Shown: positions 12,232-24,393 of the stretch, in pieces
How the letters are laid out: each line of letters starts with the position of its first letter
Numbering within the stretch: the stretch's first letter is position 1
NCBI GenBank assembly: GCA_025175895.1
Contig: CM045990.1
Span: 744,001-808,000, forward strand
Reading direction: 5' to 3'
Length of the DNA: 64,000 nucleotides
From: Wurfbainia villosa
Lineage: Eukaryota > Streptophyta > Magnoliopsida > Zingiberales > Zingiberaceae
Position numbers and translations under genes: made by a program
Notes under the pieces: generated by a model
Database searches by the model: none
What the model saw: the letters and a program-made list of their open reading frames with translations, nothing else
Told to the model about the DNA's origin: nothing

Positions 12232-12255
12232 TCCCCGGCAACGGCGCTAAAAACT
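12232..12255 (-). promoter_or_regulatory. Primer-binding site of element C
   Basis: Directly inside the 5' LTR the minus strand reads TAGCGCCGTTGCCGGGGACT. This closely resembles the TGGCGCCGTTGCCGGGGA site typical of plant Athila/Tat elements (from memory, assigned to tRNA-Asp in Athila). The counterpart in element E is at about 33632-33654. The site is separated from the LTR by a few bases. Confidence 0.8.
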
Positions 12256-13625
12256 TGATGCGCACGGACATGACCTCAAATCTCGCGATGGATACCGTCG
12301 AGGACTCAAAGCGCACGCTCGCGCTCAATGCCCGCAAGTGTATGGATGTCGTAAAGTAATAAAGATTTATCGATCCCACAGGGACTGGGATTCGAATATC
12401 AATACACTAAGTGGTTGTGATTGTTCGGACGTAATCTCTGAGAGAGTCAGTTGGTGAGGACTATCGGTGGACCCTACTTTGTACGGTGTCACACGAAGGA
12501 GGAAAAGAGTGTGTCGGGGTCTTAAAAGGCGGTTCTAGGACTACGGTTTTGCTTGTGTACCACAGACCAATGTTGTCAATTGGCGTTATCTAAACGTCTA
12601 CCTACGGTTTTGGGGAAGGGACATCATACACTCTCCCGCAGGGCTGCCGCATTCACCGGGAGCTATCTCTGCCCAAAAGGACAGGATAGAGGATACGAGG
12701 ATGCCAAATCAATCCTTGCAGTGGACCGTTTTCGATTCCACCGCTCCCTTCTCCCCGTAGTTACGGGAGGTTAGGTTTACCCCTAGGTTCCTTGGATCAA
12801 ACCTCCTAAATTTTAGATTGCGAGGGCTGTCACCACCTCGTATCGCCTAAGTACAGCAGAAAGAAAGCCAAACATATGTAGATATAATAGAGAGCAACTA
12901 CCAATTGTCAAATCAAACTTATGGTCAGAATTTAATATGAACAAACATTGTTTATGTACACAAGCTACTCCCTAATCCTAGAATCGAAAGTACTACTCCA
13001 TAAATACGAAGGAAGAATCACAAAACATGTTTAAGTTTGAATACTATAGGAATAGAGCGCAGAAATAGAGATATACGATGCTTCGTGATCTTCTCTCCGA
13101 CATTGTATTGCAAGTTGTGGACCTCCGGTGGCGTTCCTCCTCTCCGCTGTGAGTTATCGAAGCTTTTTAGGGCTTCGGCATGCCATCCTAGCCGTCGTAC
13201 TTCCCCCCTAGGGTTTGGGCAGAGCCATCCTTATATAGACATCGCCTCGGACCGCTGCAAAATCCAGAAAAACCCCTAGTCGCGCAAATCCATCGGGTCG
13301 CCACACGACCGTGTGTTTCCACATAGCCTGGCCGTGTGCGGCCCTGGGGTACTGTTCTTCGCCCATTAGACACGACCGTGTGAATCCACACGCCCTGGCT
13401 GTGTCCCGCTCTACGTCTAGCTGTGAAAGTCCTTCTTTTCTCTGAAAATGCATCTTTTTCACCATAAAAGCTAACCTGCACACAAAAGTACAATGAGCAG
13501 ACCTCCGAACCAGAAAATAGGCAATGCGTGCAAGAATAGAGTAACATATGCATGAAACTAACACAAAGTGTAACAAGATGTGAGCGAAAACTACTCCTAA
13601 AACCCTATATGTTTTGCTCACATCA
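12256..13625 (-). repeat. Element C 5' LTR
   Basis: Partner of 5494-6836, 1370 bp, the same length as the LTRs of element E. It starts TGATGCGCACGG and ends CACATCA, followed by TSD ACTAC. The minus-strand TATA box TCTATATAAGG is at 13229-13239. The inverted GGCCGTGTG motifs are at 13290-13410. The 280 bases between gag and this LTR (11978-12255) are A-rich leader sequence without a gene. Confidence 0.9.
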
Positions 13626-16406
13626 ACTACCCAGTAGCTAGTCAAAATCCCATGAGCATTCCTTCTCCATACATCCATAAATCAGGATAACATCCACTAA
13701 GTCCATGTCATGTGTATGACAGCTTGTTTCGCAGTTCCTCAACTGTCGTAAGCTTAAGATACGCCTCATTCAACTGCATTGGGATCGCTTCGATCCCTGA
13801 GATGATGCATCTGCGTACAATATCCTTTCATCCACCTTGGAAGGATTAACTAATACCCGGGTAAAAATTAACCACCATCTAGGTCCTGTAAACTGGTTTC
13901 ACCAGCTTTTGACTAAGTGAATTCCATCACTCTCTTGGTCAAACAAGTCCGTGGTATAGTAATGCCAAACATTTTATACACATCTACAGTATTAACCAAA
14001 TCATACAAGGAAACCACCATCTACGGTGGTCGAGTGCGCAACTCCAACTACCACCATCAACAGTGGCCAAGTTACGCAACTCCAACAACTATAACCTGAT
14101 CCAATCGTGTCCAAAATACACGATTCTCAAATCCATGGGCGACTAAATCGTTAAATACATCTAATAACATTATCAACAGCTCATAAATTCATGCTAAGTA
14201 TAAAATGTCATCCTCCATACACCTGCATCCTCTTTACTCTAAGCTGATGATATATCAATCATCACAACGATAATGATAATTATATGACACTAAGTCACTA
14301 CAATATCATTGCCCCAATCTTAAATCAACCCTAGAGTCTACACAAGTGTCCTTTAGCTGATCCAAACAGATCATTTATCTTCAATGAAGAAGATTCATTC
14401 TCATTCTCCACAACTACTGCACTCCATCATCTAGAATCGATCCATAACCTCAAAGGTCCATCTCTCTTTTAACAAAGAGTTCCAGATCTTCTCTAGAAGA
14501 AATACTGGGACAAATAAATATCCCATCTAACACCTCCTATAAACACAACTTACGTTCTTTCAATTTTCATGGTGTTTAGAAATCTTGATACCAATAAAAT
14601 TATCTCCTGGTAAAATCGTCATTCTAACAAATACCTCATGCGCATAATCAACCTTGCCAACTTTGCAAAACCGATCAATGAGGGTATCAAAACAACTCGA
14701 TTTGGCTCACAACCAATGAATGACATTGCATTGAGTATATCACGAGCTTCAACTACTTTGTGTGCTTTACACCAGCCCTCAGCCAATACACCATAAGTAC
14801 AGACATTTGGCTCTAAAATATCATTACCTCAATCGATAAAGTAATCATCAAGAATTTTCTCCCGATATGAGGTCTTCAGTATCGAAACTATTCCCGAAAT
14901 CACTCCGATCGTATACTCCACTTGTCTATACAATGGCAAGCCTGAGAGTTCATCCGAAACTATATCTGAATACTCTCGGATTATACACACTTCCGAGAGA
15001 CACTTTATACTATCATTTCAACATCATAACATCCAAGTTAATATCAAGATATTCACATCGTATCAACCAAGTCAACACTCCCACCATAATATAACATCTC
15101 CAACAATCAACCTCTAAACATCCAAAATTAATATCATGACTCTCTGATAATCATCACAGTAATCAACTGCCAAAACGGAGTTGCAAATCGAAATGGCTCA
15201 TAATCCATGACTCCGATCTTGCTCCTGTTATCTAACATTTTGAGACTTCTGATTTTAATAATTTGACCTACAATATCTATTTATCAGTCTCCAACTCTTA
15301 AACACTTGTACAGAGTCATTTCTAAACTCTTGAATCGATCCAATGTCTTCCGACAGGATCTGATAGAAGATCCAGACATCCTAATCCAAATGTAAACCAA
15401 TAACTCTAGGTGTCTTAAGACATCCATTTACATTCTTGAGCTATTAGGTGGTCGTAACCTCTGCAAATCTAATGACTCTGTACAATACTCCCATTACTAA
15501 CTGATCACCCTACTTGAAGCTCAAGAATTCCCTGACAATGAACCAAAGAAAGTGACACAGGGAAATACTCTCTCTCAACATCACTAAACCATGATCAAGT
15601 GATATATTATTCCCCAAAGATTATTTCCTACCTCTTCCACCAAGTACCGACTTGATCCCGATAATGGTATGCAACTAACTCTATTTCCCTTGTATAACAC
15701 CAGTTAAGTACTCAAAAGTACCTTCAAAGTTATACAACCCAACACGACAAACTCAGGGATCAAAATCCCTATGAAACAACCTAAACTAACCCTCCGATAT
15801 TTGCATCAACAAATAGCCTACACGTCTTGTCCATTACCCATAAGGTAATGATCTGTCTAGCATAATTAGTGAAAATCCCTACGACTGTAGTCTTTGATTT
15901 CCACAAGAAATATGACGACTTGACCCCTGCCTTCTGACTCGGTATCAGTTGGCTCTCAAAGGAAATTCACCTTTTAGTCACAGGTTTAAGACTCACAGAC
16001 TCAATAGGTCATTCCCGTGGTCAACTCAAACCACGATTACGAATAATAACTAACATACTACATGTTATTCCCTGTTATCAATACTAAATGCATAGCCAAC
16101 AAAACCAAGAGTATAAACCCTAAAGGCAACTCCGGCTAGTCGCATCGGTGGATGACCCCTACTACAAGTCTATATAGGTGCCATAACTCTGTCTGTATAC
16201 ACCTATTGAATAAGTTTAGATAAATATCTAACTAGAATATAAGTTATCAGGAATTCTTATTTTGTGCTGCTCGGAGCTCAGGCCGCTATCAATCTCATCT
16301 CACAAAACCAAAATCGAAACAAATAAACTCTCGAGAATCTAAGACTCAACGAAAAAAAAATCATTGTATGACATTGCAGAACCTAGGGCTCTAATACCAC
16401 TAAAGT
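13626..16406 (-). pseudogene. Element A degenerate internal region (gag and early pol)
   Basis: This is 2.8 kb between element C and the 5' LTR of A. On the minus strand it is where gag and the first part of pol should be. No frame longer than about 75 codons survives, and I see no intact zinc knuckle, protease or reverse transcriptase motif. It is assigned by position and by the PBS at its right end. It is much too short for a full gag-pol, so A has lost internal sequence as well as gaining point mutations. Confidence 0.55.
16386..16399 (-). promoter_or_regulatory. Primer-binding site of element A
   Basis: The minus strand reads TGGTATTAGAGCCC seven bases inside the 5' LTR. It matches the initiator-methionine tRNA primer site TGGTATCAGAGC of many plant LTR elements with one substitution. 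This fixes the orientation of A as minus. Confidence 0.8.
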
Positions 16407-17350
16407 TGTCACGCCCCGAGAGTAAGCCGAGCCGAAAACCAAACGAACAACATCTCCCCTATTTGTGGCAACATATCCTGTTTATACAAGCCTTTCGGCC
16501 ACAACCACAATAACATATATAAGTAAATACAACAAAATGCAGCAGAAACTATTCAAACGAAATAACAACTACACACAACGCATATCGGTATGACTAACTC
16601 CAAAAACATGAAGAAAACATCGTCAAAAACCCGCACCAACATGTGCGTACATCAACCACAAGTACCACACTACAATCCACCATATAAACCAAAACCATAT
16701 CGAGAAATATACGGAATATCCAAAACTCGGACCCTCGGATGTGAGATGAGAGGTTGCCAGCCAGCATTGCTCCAAGCCCATCACGGAGTTGAGTACCTGT
16801 TACCTGGGTGACAAGAAACCTAGGATCTGTGGTGGTGAGTACAAAACTCAACGGTAATAAGAATAAAAGTGCATGCATAATTTATATATATCACATGCGA
16901 GTCAATAATATATTGTCTAATGGTATAACAGGTATACACCAGCATGATATAACAACTGTATACTAAACTGATCAACAATAACATCATAGGGTACTGACAT
17001 ACCTGAAGATCGGCAACGATGCAACTCATACAACCTGAGTATAAGTAACATAATATAACACCTACAACATGGTAGAGTAAATCTAACTCTATAAGCAACA
17101 AACCACCATACTAACATCCTATGGAAAATACAACGATGAACCAGGTCCATCCCGTATCATCTCAAGGTATTGGTCAAAGGTATACTACAGTCTGACCAAC
17201 TCATACACAGGTATCCTACATACTATCATATAAATGCAGTAGCATGTATGATGATGTACAAACAAATGCAACAAGCATAGTACAAATAAATGCAACATCA
17301 CAATAAGCATATATATAGACTGCATATATATATACACTAATCACAATCAT

Positions 17351-17394
<44 letters not shown>

Positions 17395-20129
17395 CAATAT
17401 GAAAAACACCATAAGACACGACAATGCAGAATGCATGGTCATGTCGGCTTACCCTAAAGCTACCACGACCCCAATGTGGTCTCGGTGGCTCGACATGACA
17501 ACTACCCCAACTCAACACCAACCACTACTCTCGAGTTGCCGAGTGGGCAGTATGGTCAAGTAGCATATAAGCATAAAGAGCTAGCTACACGATGGGGGTC
17601 CCTGCTATTGGCCACTTCGACAGTCACTACCCATGAGTGGTCGAGTGCCACACACGCAGGACAACTGCACGCAACTCCAACTACCACCGTCTATAGTGGT
17701 AGAGTGTGGCACAACAATGCTCTACCCTCCCACCAATTACTCTTCCTTGAGTAACCTGGGAGGCAGGATGACTAACGACCCTCTCAACCATAAGGGAGAC
17801 CAAGTCACCAACATGCATGTAAATGACATGAATGCATAGTCACACATACAAACATCCATCACAGACTCTCTATTCTACAGGGAGTCATACTAATCTTATC
17901 AATACACTCTCTATCATGCAGAGAGTCATACTCAACTGATCATAACACTCTCTATCCTACAGAGAGTCATACTCGACTGATCAACGCACTCTTTATTCTG
18001 CAGAGAGTCGTACACAACTGATCATAACACTCTCTATCTTGCAGAGAGTCATACTCGACTGATCATCAACGCACTCTCTATCCTGCAAAGAATCGTACAC
18101 AACTGATCATAATATTCTCTATCCTATAGAAAGTCATACTCGACTTATAAACACACTCTCTATCCTACAGAGAGTCATACTCAATTGATCACAACCAAGC
18201 TAGGACCACCGGTTCATAGCGATGTTGTATCGACAATCACACGTCCATACACGACTACCTGATCCAAAGTGGATATGTACACATCATCAGGATATAACAT
18301 GGAAACTCACTTTACTTCTAGAATCATCCATCCCCAGATGATTTATCTAAATTGCACAATTCAGTTTTACAATCGAATTTAGCTACGTACACATAGGTAA
18401 ACCACTACAGGTCCACTTACCATAATATCTATAATTCATAACAAAGATGATTGAATAGATAACAACAATAATAGAGCATTTAAGTGAAAAGGCAAGTATC
18501 AAACATCAGAAAAACTAGAGTGGATTTAAGGTCAAAGTGACAATAATGTGGAGTTATATACTCCAGGGTTTAGCTGCTACCTGACCAGGTTAGAAAATTA
18601 CCCACCTGATATGTAGACTATGCTGATAGTCTTCATGTCCAAGACTGTCTCGAATCAAAATCCTGCAACATGCAATATATATATCAATAGATCTCTAGCA
18701 TAACCCTAAGCTCTGATTAATTAACCCCTACTAATCATTCCCTTTATGGATTCATATAATTCACCGTCATCTCTAAGATGAGAGTTTAATCATCCTACCT
18801 TTTTTTTATTCCACTAATCATACAAATAATTAGTTATGAATCCCTTTATTCTGAATCAATTCCTTGTCAAAATACAAGGTGCAAATACACCATCCACCCA
18901 CTATAACAAGGATCATAGAACGATATTACTACTGCACTTTATAACATGATCATGTTAAAACTCACCTAATCTCTAATTCAATTACAACATCAATTGCAAA
19001 TTACAGTAGCATCCATCACACTTATATTAACTAACAACCTATCAAACGATAAGCATTTGCAACCATTCAAATATGAGCTTACCTCAAATGTTCAATTTCC
19101 ACAGCCCAATGGGATTCACAGTCGACAAGTCTTCTGCTCACAGTCGCACATAACCTACAACACCTCACACAGTAGCCTCCAAGCTCACCTCAACGAACAT
19201 CTCCTTCACTCATCCACAGCTGCACCAACAACCCATAACCGTAGAACACGCATAACACATACACATCACAGATCAAAAACCCAGTCGTAGACCACAAGGA
19301 TTAACAACCGCAACGAAAGAAAAATCAAAATAGATCGCCTCCACCGGTAGCACTCCTCTTCTTAACCCATGTTCACCAGACAACCCAATGCTCAAGATCA
19401 CCTCCTCCGGCGATGATCGATAGAGACCCAACTCGGCAGCTTACTTGCTACGACAGAGGTTGTGAGGAACAATTCTCGGTCAGAAACGAGGAGAAATCAC
19501 CACCGATTCCCTAAGCTCCAAGCGAAGACCCTCACTTCCTGCGAGGACACCCGTCGGAATCTCGCATGGGGAAGTCGCACACACTCACTGCCCTAGCTTG
19601 TCCGCAAAGATCATCCAAGCCGATGGTCGTCGCTTGCCGCGAGGAAGAAGATCGAGAGGAGAGGGAAGGATGCTCGGCAGTTGGTCGCTTCAGAGAAGAA
19701 GAGAAGAAGGAGTCAGCGATGCAGAGGGGTGAGGTCGCGAGAAGGAAAGGGAAGAGGCACTTTGATGGTCGCGACGACTGGAATCGAGGAAGGTGAACGC
19801 AGTAATCGTTGCAGCTAGGAAATGCTCGAATAGAAGAAAACTAACCGGTGGGCAAGAGAAAACAGTGTGAAACGGAAGGGGTTAAATGGGTTTGGAAAAC
19901 AATTGGGTCTAATAACGGGTCAGATTTTAATTAATCCATTAATTTTAGGGTTAGGTTAATAAGCCCAATTAACCCCTCAATTAACCTAATAATCCACTAA
20001 ACCTTAATCTTTCTTCTAAACGGTCATATGAACTCCATTTATTTTTAGAAAAATTTCTTAAAATTCTCAAAAATTTTATATGTAAATTTCTTCATTAACA
20101 AGTGGTATTTCATTTTTCGGTATTTTACA
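16407..20129 (-). repeat. Element A 5' LTR
   Basis: A 3.7-kb LTR starting TGTCACGCCCCGAG and ending GGTATTTTACA. From 17217 on it matches 6-2930. It contains an AT dinucleotide run at 17351-17392 that is longer than in the partner, the 41-bp minisatellite at 17867-18196 and the purine-rich stretch near 19590-19800. LTR ends of the TGTCACGCCCC type are also seen in element H. The first 0.8 kb has no partner in the window because the left LTR is cut by the window edge. Confidence 0.9.
17867..18196. repeat. 41-bp minisatellite, second copy
   Basis: Same eight-unit array as 649-978, in the partner LTR, with the same unit order and length. The differences between arrays are point changes plus small indels, so neither array has gained or lost a whole unit since insertion. 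Confidence 0.85.
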
Positions 20130-21468
20130 CCTAGGGCTTCGCCTGGTCAAATCTACATGAATTTTTTAGTTCTGTCATCTTTCGACAGTGCATCTACGTT
20201 GAACCCAACTCCTCCGATTCGCCAACGCACGGGGATAAGAGCTTCGTCTATCGACGAGCTGTAAAAATAGTGACGATCTAACCTAGGGCTTCACCTGGTC
20301 AGATCGAAATGAATTTTTTATTTTCGTCATCTTCAACAGTGCGTCTACCTTGAATCCAACTCCTCCGATCCGCCACCGCTCGGGGATAAGAGCTTCGGCT
20401 ATCGCGAGCTATAAAAATAGTGACGATTTGTTTTAGGGCTTCGCCTGGTCAGATCTGAATGAATTTTTTTACTTCCGTCATCTTCAACAATGCATCTACC
20501 TTGAACCCAACTCCTCTAATCTTCCATCGCATGGGGATAAGAGCTTCAACTATCGGCGAGCTATAAAAAGAGTGACGATCTGATCTAAGGCCTTGCCTTA
20601 TTAGATCAGAATGAATTTTTTACTTCTGCCATCTTCCATAGTGTATGTACCTTAAACCCTACTCCTCCAATCTGCAATCGCACGGGGATAATAGCTTGGA
20701 CTATCGCCGAGATGTAAAAAGAGTGACGATCTAATCTAAGGTCTTATCTTCTCAGATCGGAATAATTTTTTAATTCTGTCATCCTGCATAGTGTATTTAC
20801 CTTAAACCCTACTCCTCCAATCCGTAATCGCACGAGGGTAATAGCTTCGACTATTGTCGAGCTGTAAAAATAGTGACGATCTGATCTAAGTCCTTGCCTT
20901 CTCAGATCGAAATAATTTTTTACTTCTGCCATCTTCCATAGTGTATTTACCTTAAACCCTACTCCTCCGATTCCTAATCGCACGGGGATAATAGCTTCGG
21001 TTATCGCCGAGCTATAAAAAGAGTGATGATCTAATCTAAGGCCTTGCCTTCTTAGATCGGAATAATTCTTTACTTCTTCTATCTTTCATAGTGTATTTAA
21101 CTTAAACCCTATTCTGATTCGCGATCGCACGAGAATAATAGCTTTGGCTATCGCCGAGATGTAAAAAGAGTGACGATCTAATCTAAGGCATTGCCTTCTT
21201 AGATCGGAATAATTTTTTAACTTCTACCATCTTCCATAGTGTATATACCTTAAACCCTAATCCTCCGATCTGCAACAGCACGGGGATAATAGCTTTGACT
21301 ATCGCCGAGCTGTAAAAAGAGTGACGATATGATCTAAGGCCTTGCCTTCTCAGATCGGAATAATTTTTTTACTTCTGTCATCTTCCATAGTGTATTTCCC
21401 TTAAACTCTACTCCTCCAATCCACAACCGCATGGGGATAATAGCTTTAGCTATCGTTGAGCTATAAAA
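20130..21468. repeat. Nine tandem 150-bp repeats
   Basis: Units begin near 20130, 20281, 20431, 20582, 20731, 20881, 21031, 21178 and 21330. Each has a (C)TAGGGCTT/CTAAGGCCTTGCC start, a GAATTTTTTACTTC part, a CTACTCCTCC part and an AGCTTCGGCTATCGCCGAGCT dyad before the next unit. The first three units form a subgroup (CTAGGGCTTCGCC), the rest another (CTAAGGCCTTGCC). Tandem repeats of this kind are common in the 3' untranslated region of Tat/Ogre-type Ty3 elements, which fits the integrase fragment at 24072-24393. Confidence 0.85.
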
Positions 21469-23650
21469 ATGAGCAAAGTTCCAACCTACCAATAAATCAC
21501 ACCTAAAGCTTCTTTAAGGCCCATATATTTGCCCACAGGCCCAATCATCTCGCTCAACACAAATACACTGCCCTCCTTTAAATTTGCCTCCTTGCCTTCC
21601 CCTTCTTCATCCTCCGATCTTCCTGCCTTCGAAACCCTTCCTTTTACTTCTTCCTAGCACGAAGATTTGCCTTCCCCTGGCACTGCCCCTCAATCCCTCC
21701 TTCCTTTTGACAAAATGAAAGGCTCACCTCAAGAATGCGACCCTTCGACAACTGCGAGATGAATAGATGAACCCCGTTCAGATGCTTTCCAACTTCATAC
21801 CACTGCCTACTGCCTTAGCTCCCCTGGAACCCCCTTCTGTTGCTTCCTTCTTAACATCGCTTTCCCCTCCATTGACAATATCTTCCACTGTTGCCCCATA
21901 ATTATCTACTGTGAATCTCTTGCATGTATCACCCTCTTCCACCTCCCCCTCTATATTGTTACCAAACCTAGCCTTCCCTCTTCTTCGGCCCTGCTTCTAT
22001 GTAGCCCTGTGTCGCCTCCAACATTCCTAAACATGAAAGCTAAACTGCAAGGAGCTGTGCGCCGACGGATTCAAGAAGAAGATGCTTCTACCATTTACCC
22101 TTCTTCTTCGCTTGCTTCACTTACCCATACTGAACCAACTTCCATCGTGTTCCCTTCCTCTTCCATTTCATCAACCCTACCAGAAACATTACCTCCCCCT
22201 TTAGATACCCCCCTTTTTTCTAATCCTCCTATGGTTCTTGGTAACCTTTCTCAATAGTCCATCCCTAATTTTCCCTCCGGCACCTCTTCCCTAATTGAAG
22301 AGGAGCTTCCCATTGTCACATCCTTTTCGGCCACCCTCTTCCCTAATTGAAGAGGACCATCAAATTCCCCTCTTCCTACTTCCCTCCCATCTTCAAAATG
22401 TACCCCCTCTTTTATTATTCAACAGGTAATCTCTGAACTCCTTCCGTCGCCATTAAGCCTCCCCCTCCCATCTTTCACCTCCATTTGCTCCGAAGGAAGT
22501 TCTTTGGTTGCATCCCTTTTTCCATCACTTCCACATCCTCTCTTACCACTGACATTCCTATTTCCCTACCACTCATGAGCTCCCCCATTTCCCTTTCTTC
22601 TTCCCCTTCATCTTTGAAACCTTCGAGTTCCCCATCTTCAAGCCAAAACCCTAACCCCCCCCCCCGCCTTGTAGCGACATTTCCCCTTTTTCCTCCGAAA
22701 CTTTCCCTCTTTTTCCTTTTGAGCCAATAGAACAGTTCCATGTGGCACATCATCCTCCACCAATTATGAGTGAACCATCCCTTCTACTCCTTCTTCGCCT
22801 TCCACTAGAGATTCCCGCATCATTAATTTGGATGAATTGATACTGTGGATGGAAAGTTTGCAACATGCCCTGGAACTGGTAAGATTTTCTAAATCATTCC
22901 TGCATCCACCTTCAATAGTGACCTTTCTCTAATTTGTTGTGTCCAGGCGATGACGAACTATCAAGAGTTGAAGCACTCCTTTTTTCCATTATCAAATATA
23001 GCTTCAGCAACAAACTTTGTAGCAATCCATCGCAACTTTAGCATCCCAAGAAACATTTTAACAGAGAGAAAATTCTTTGCTTCAAGAATTGGCACAATGT
23101 CGTGCCAAGTTATCAGAGGCTCAACAATAAAAATAGAGGGATGTAGAGACCATAGCCACCCTACAAGCTTAAGTAAGTAGAGGGATTTGCCACAATTCGA
23201 CTTTAATATCAGAGAGGAATTGGGCCCTTTCTCAAGTGTATCAGCATGGAGTTTCCTTGCAGCAAGTGACATACGAAGTTGCCTGGACCAAGGCACACAC
23301 TACAGTTGTGGGGGAAATTTCAACTTCAGTGCGCCAAGATTTGATAGATATGTCAAGGGTCATTTAGCAAGATTATGCTTCTCAATCTCAGGGCATGAAT
23401 ATCCTGACTGATACTATCACTCAAACATCATGCCAATATCACCCAATCCGTTAGGACTTTCTGGAGCACAGGGAGCGTTGCATAAAGTTTCGTCAAGATG
23501 CGCATGCTGCTGATAAACACCAACAAGAATGCTTGAAGCCCTTGATGCAGGCCATGTTCAAGGATGGTTTCAATGAGGCTCTCAGATAGTATCCCTCTCA
23601 GGGATTCCCTCTGACCTAGCAACCAGCTCATTTTTTGAACTGGAAATTTG
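21469..23650 (+). pseudogene. Antisense ORF of a Tat-type element, with intron (degenerate)
   Basis: On the plus strand, opposite to the integrase fragment, this region looks like a decayed protein gene. It starts with a pyrimidine-rich leader (21560-21680) and long Ser/Pro/Thr-rich stretches (22009-22257, 22485-22730). It then has an acidic/helical part with a convincing intron: donor CTG|GTAAGATT at 22879, acceptor TTGTGTCCAG ending 22946 (68 bp). The two exons are in phase across it. The downstream exon reads as a broken coiled coil (for example ENSLLQELAQCRAKLSEAQ at about 23068-23124). Tat elements are known to carry extra ORFs, some antisense and some with plant-mobile-domain similarity; I infer that identity here but do not see the domain itself. 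Confidence 0.45.
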
Positions 23651-24040
23651 GCTTTAGACGCTATCCCTCTGATCATTTTAGACCGTAACTTTCCTATTTT
23701 TCTTCTTCCTTTTTTGGTTGTAAACAATTACTGATTTCAATGATATGGGATGATATTTGCATTGCATTTATCTTTTTTAATGATTAATAGAAAACTTGTA
23801 ATAGATAACTCTTCTCTTTGATGTCTCTTGATTTTTCCTCTTATGAATTGGAAAATTGGTTTTAGATGATACCCTCCTGAATATTTTAGACTGTAATTTC
23901 CTTACTTTTTTTCTCTTGATAATTGTAAACAACTACTGGTTGCAATGATATGAAACTGTATTCAAGTTGCATTCCTCCTTTTTGGGGTTAATAGCAAACA
24001 TGTAACATATAACTCCTCTCATTGATGTCTCTCAATTACA
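23630..24040 (+). repeat. Duplicated 200-bp 3' segment
   Basis: Bases 23632-23835 and 23842-24040 are two diverged copies of the same text (GAACTGGAAATTTGGCTTTAGA / GAATTGGAAAATTGGTTTTAGA, then TTGTAAACAA, then GATGTCTCT). They follow the antisense ORF and lie before the integrase fragment. They look like a duplicated 3' untranslated segment of the antisense gene. No coding potential is seen. Confidence 0.65.
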
Positions 24041-24071
24041 TGGTATGAAAATATTTTAAATGCATATCATT

Positions 24072-24393
24072 CTAGGGCCTAGGCAACTCCTTGTCCTCAG
24101 CATCTTTTAAGTAACACGCTGATCCAACAACTCGGCGAGTGACTGTATAAGGTTCTTCCCAATTAGGGGCTAACTTTTCAGGATCTTCAGTAGGATTGAC
24201 CTTGCGCAAAACAAAGTCACCTTCTTAAAACCTCTTTGATATTACCTTCTTGTTGAAGACTTGTTGTATTCTTTGCTTGTATGTTTTAGCTCGGATTCAA
24301 GCTCGTTCTGGTCTTTCTTCCAACAAATCTAATTCAGTACCCCTCAAAATTTTATTTTGCTATAGGTCATAGGCTTGAACTCGGGCACTACTC
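24072..24393 (-). pseudogene. Ty3 integrase C-terminus fragment (Tat type)
   Basis: Read on the minus strand this gives a typical end of a Ty3/gypsy polyprotein: EGDFVLRKVNPTEDPEKLAP, then NWEEPYTVTRRV and LPRP before the stop at 24072-24074. The preceding part has RIQQVFNKKV-like text with one in-frame stop before EGDFVLRK. Only the last hundred or so residues remain, because element D begins at 24394. There is no chromodomain, in keeping with the Tat/Athila branch rather than the chromoviruses. It sets the orientation of the remnant at 20130-24393. Confidence 0.75.

Larger units (their letters stand above)
5494..13625 (-). mobile_element. Element C: non-autonomous Athila-like Ty3 retrotransposon
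   Basis: This is an 8.1-kb element on the minus strand, inserted in element A. The LTRs start TGATGCGCACGG and end GCTCACATCA, and ACTAC flanks it at 5489-5493 and 13626-13630. Reading on the minus strand the order is 5' LTR, PBS, gag-protease, spacer, ORF1-type gene, spacer with PPT, 3' LTR. There is no reverse transcriptase, RNase H or integrase. Element E (25657-54247) has the same layout, so the lack of a polymerase belongs to the family and is not a private deletion. Both genes carry stops, so this copy is dead. Confidence 0.9.

Noticed and set aside
13626..16406. Host gene in the interval between element C and LTR A
   Set aside because: No exon-like open stretch; the right end carries the primer-binding site of A, so the interval is its internal region.
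17351..17392. AT dinucleotide run
   Set aside because: An ordinary microsatellite inside LTR A; length difference from the partner (142-174) is expected slippage.
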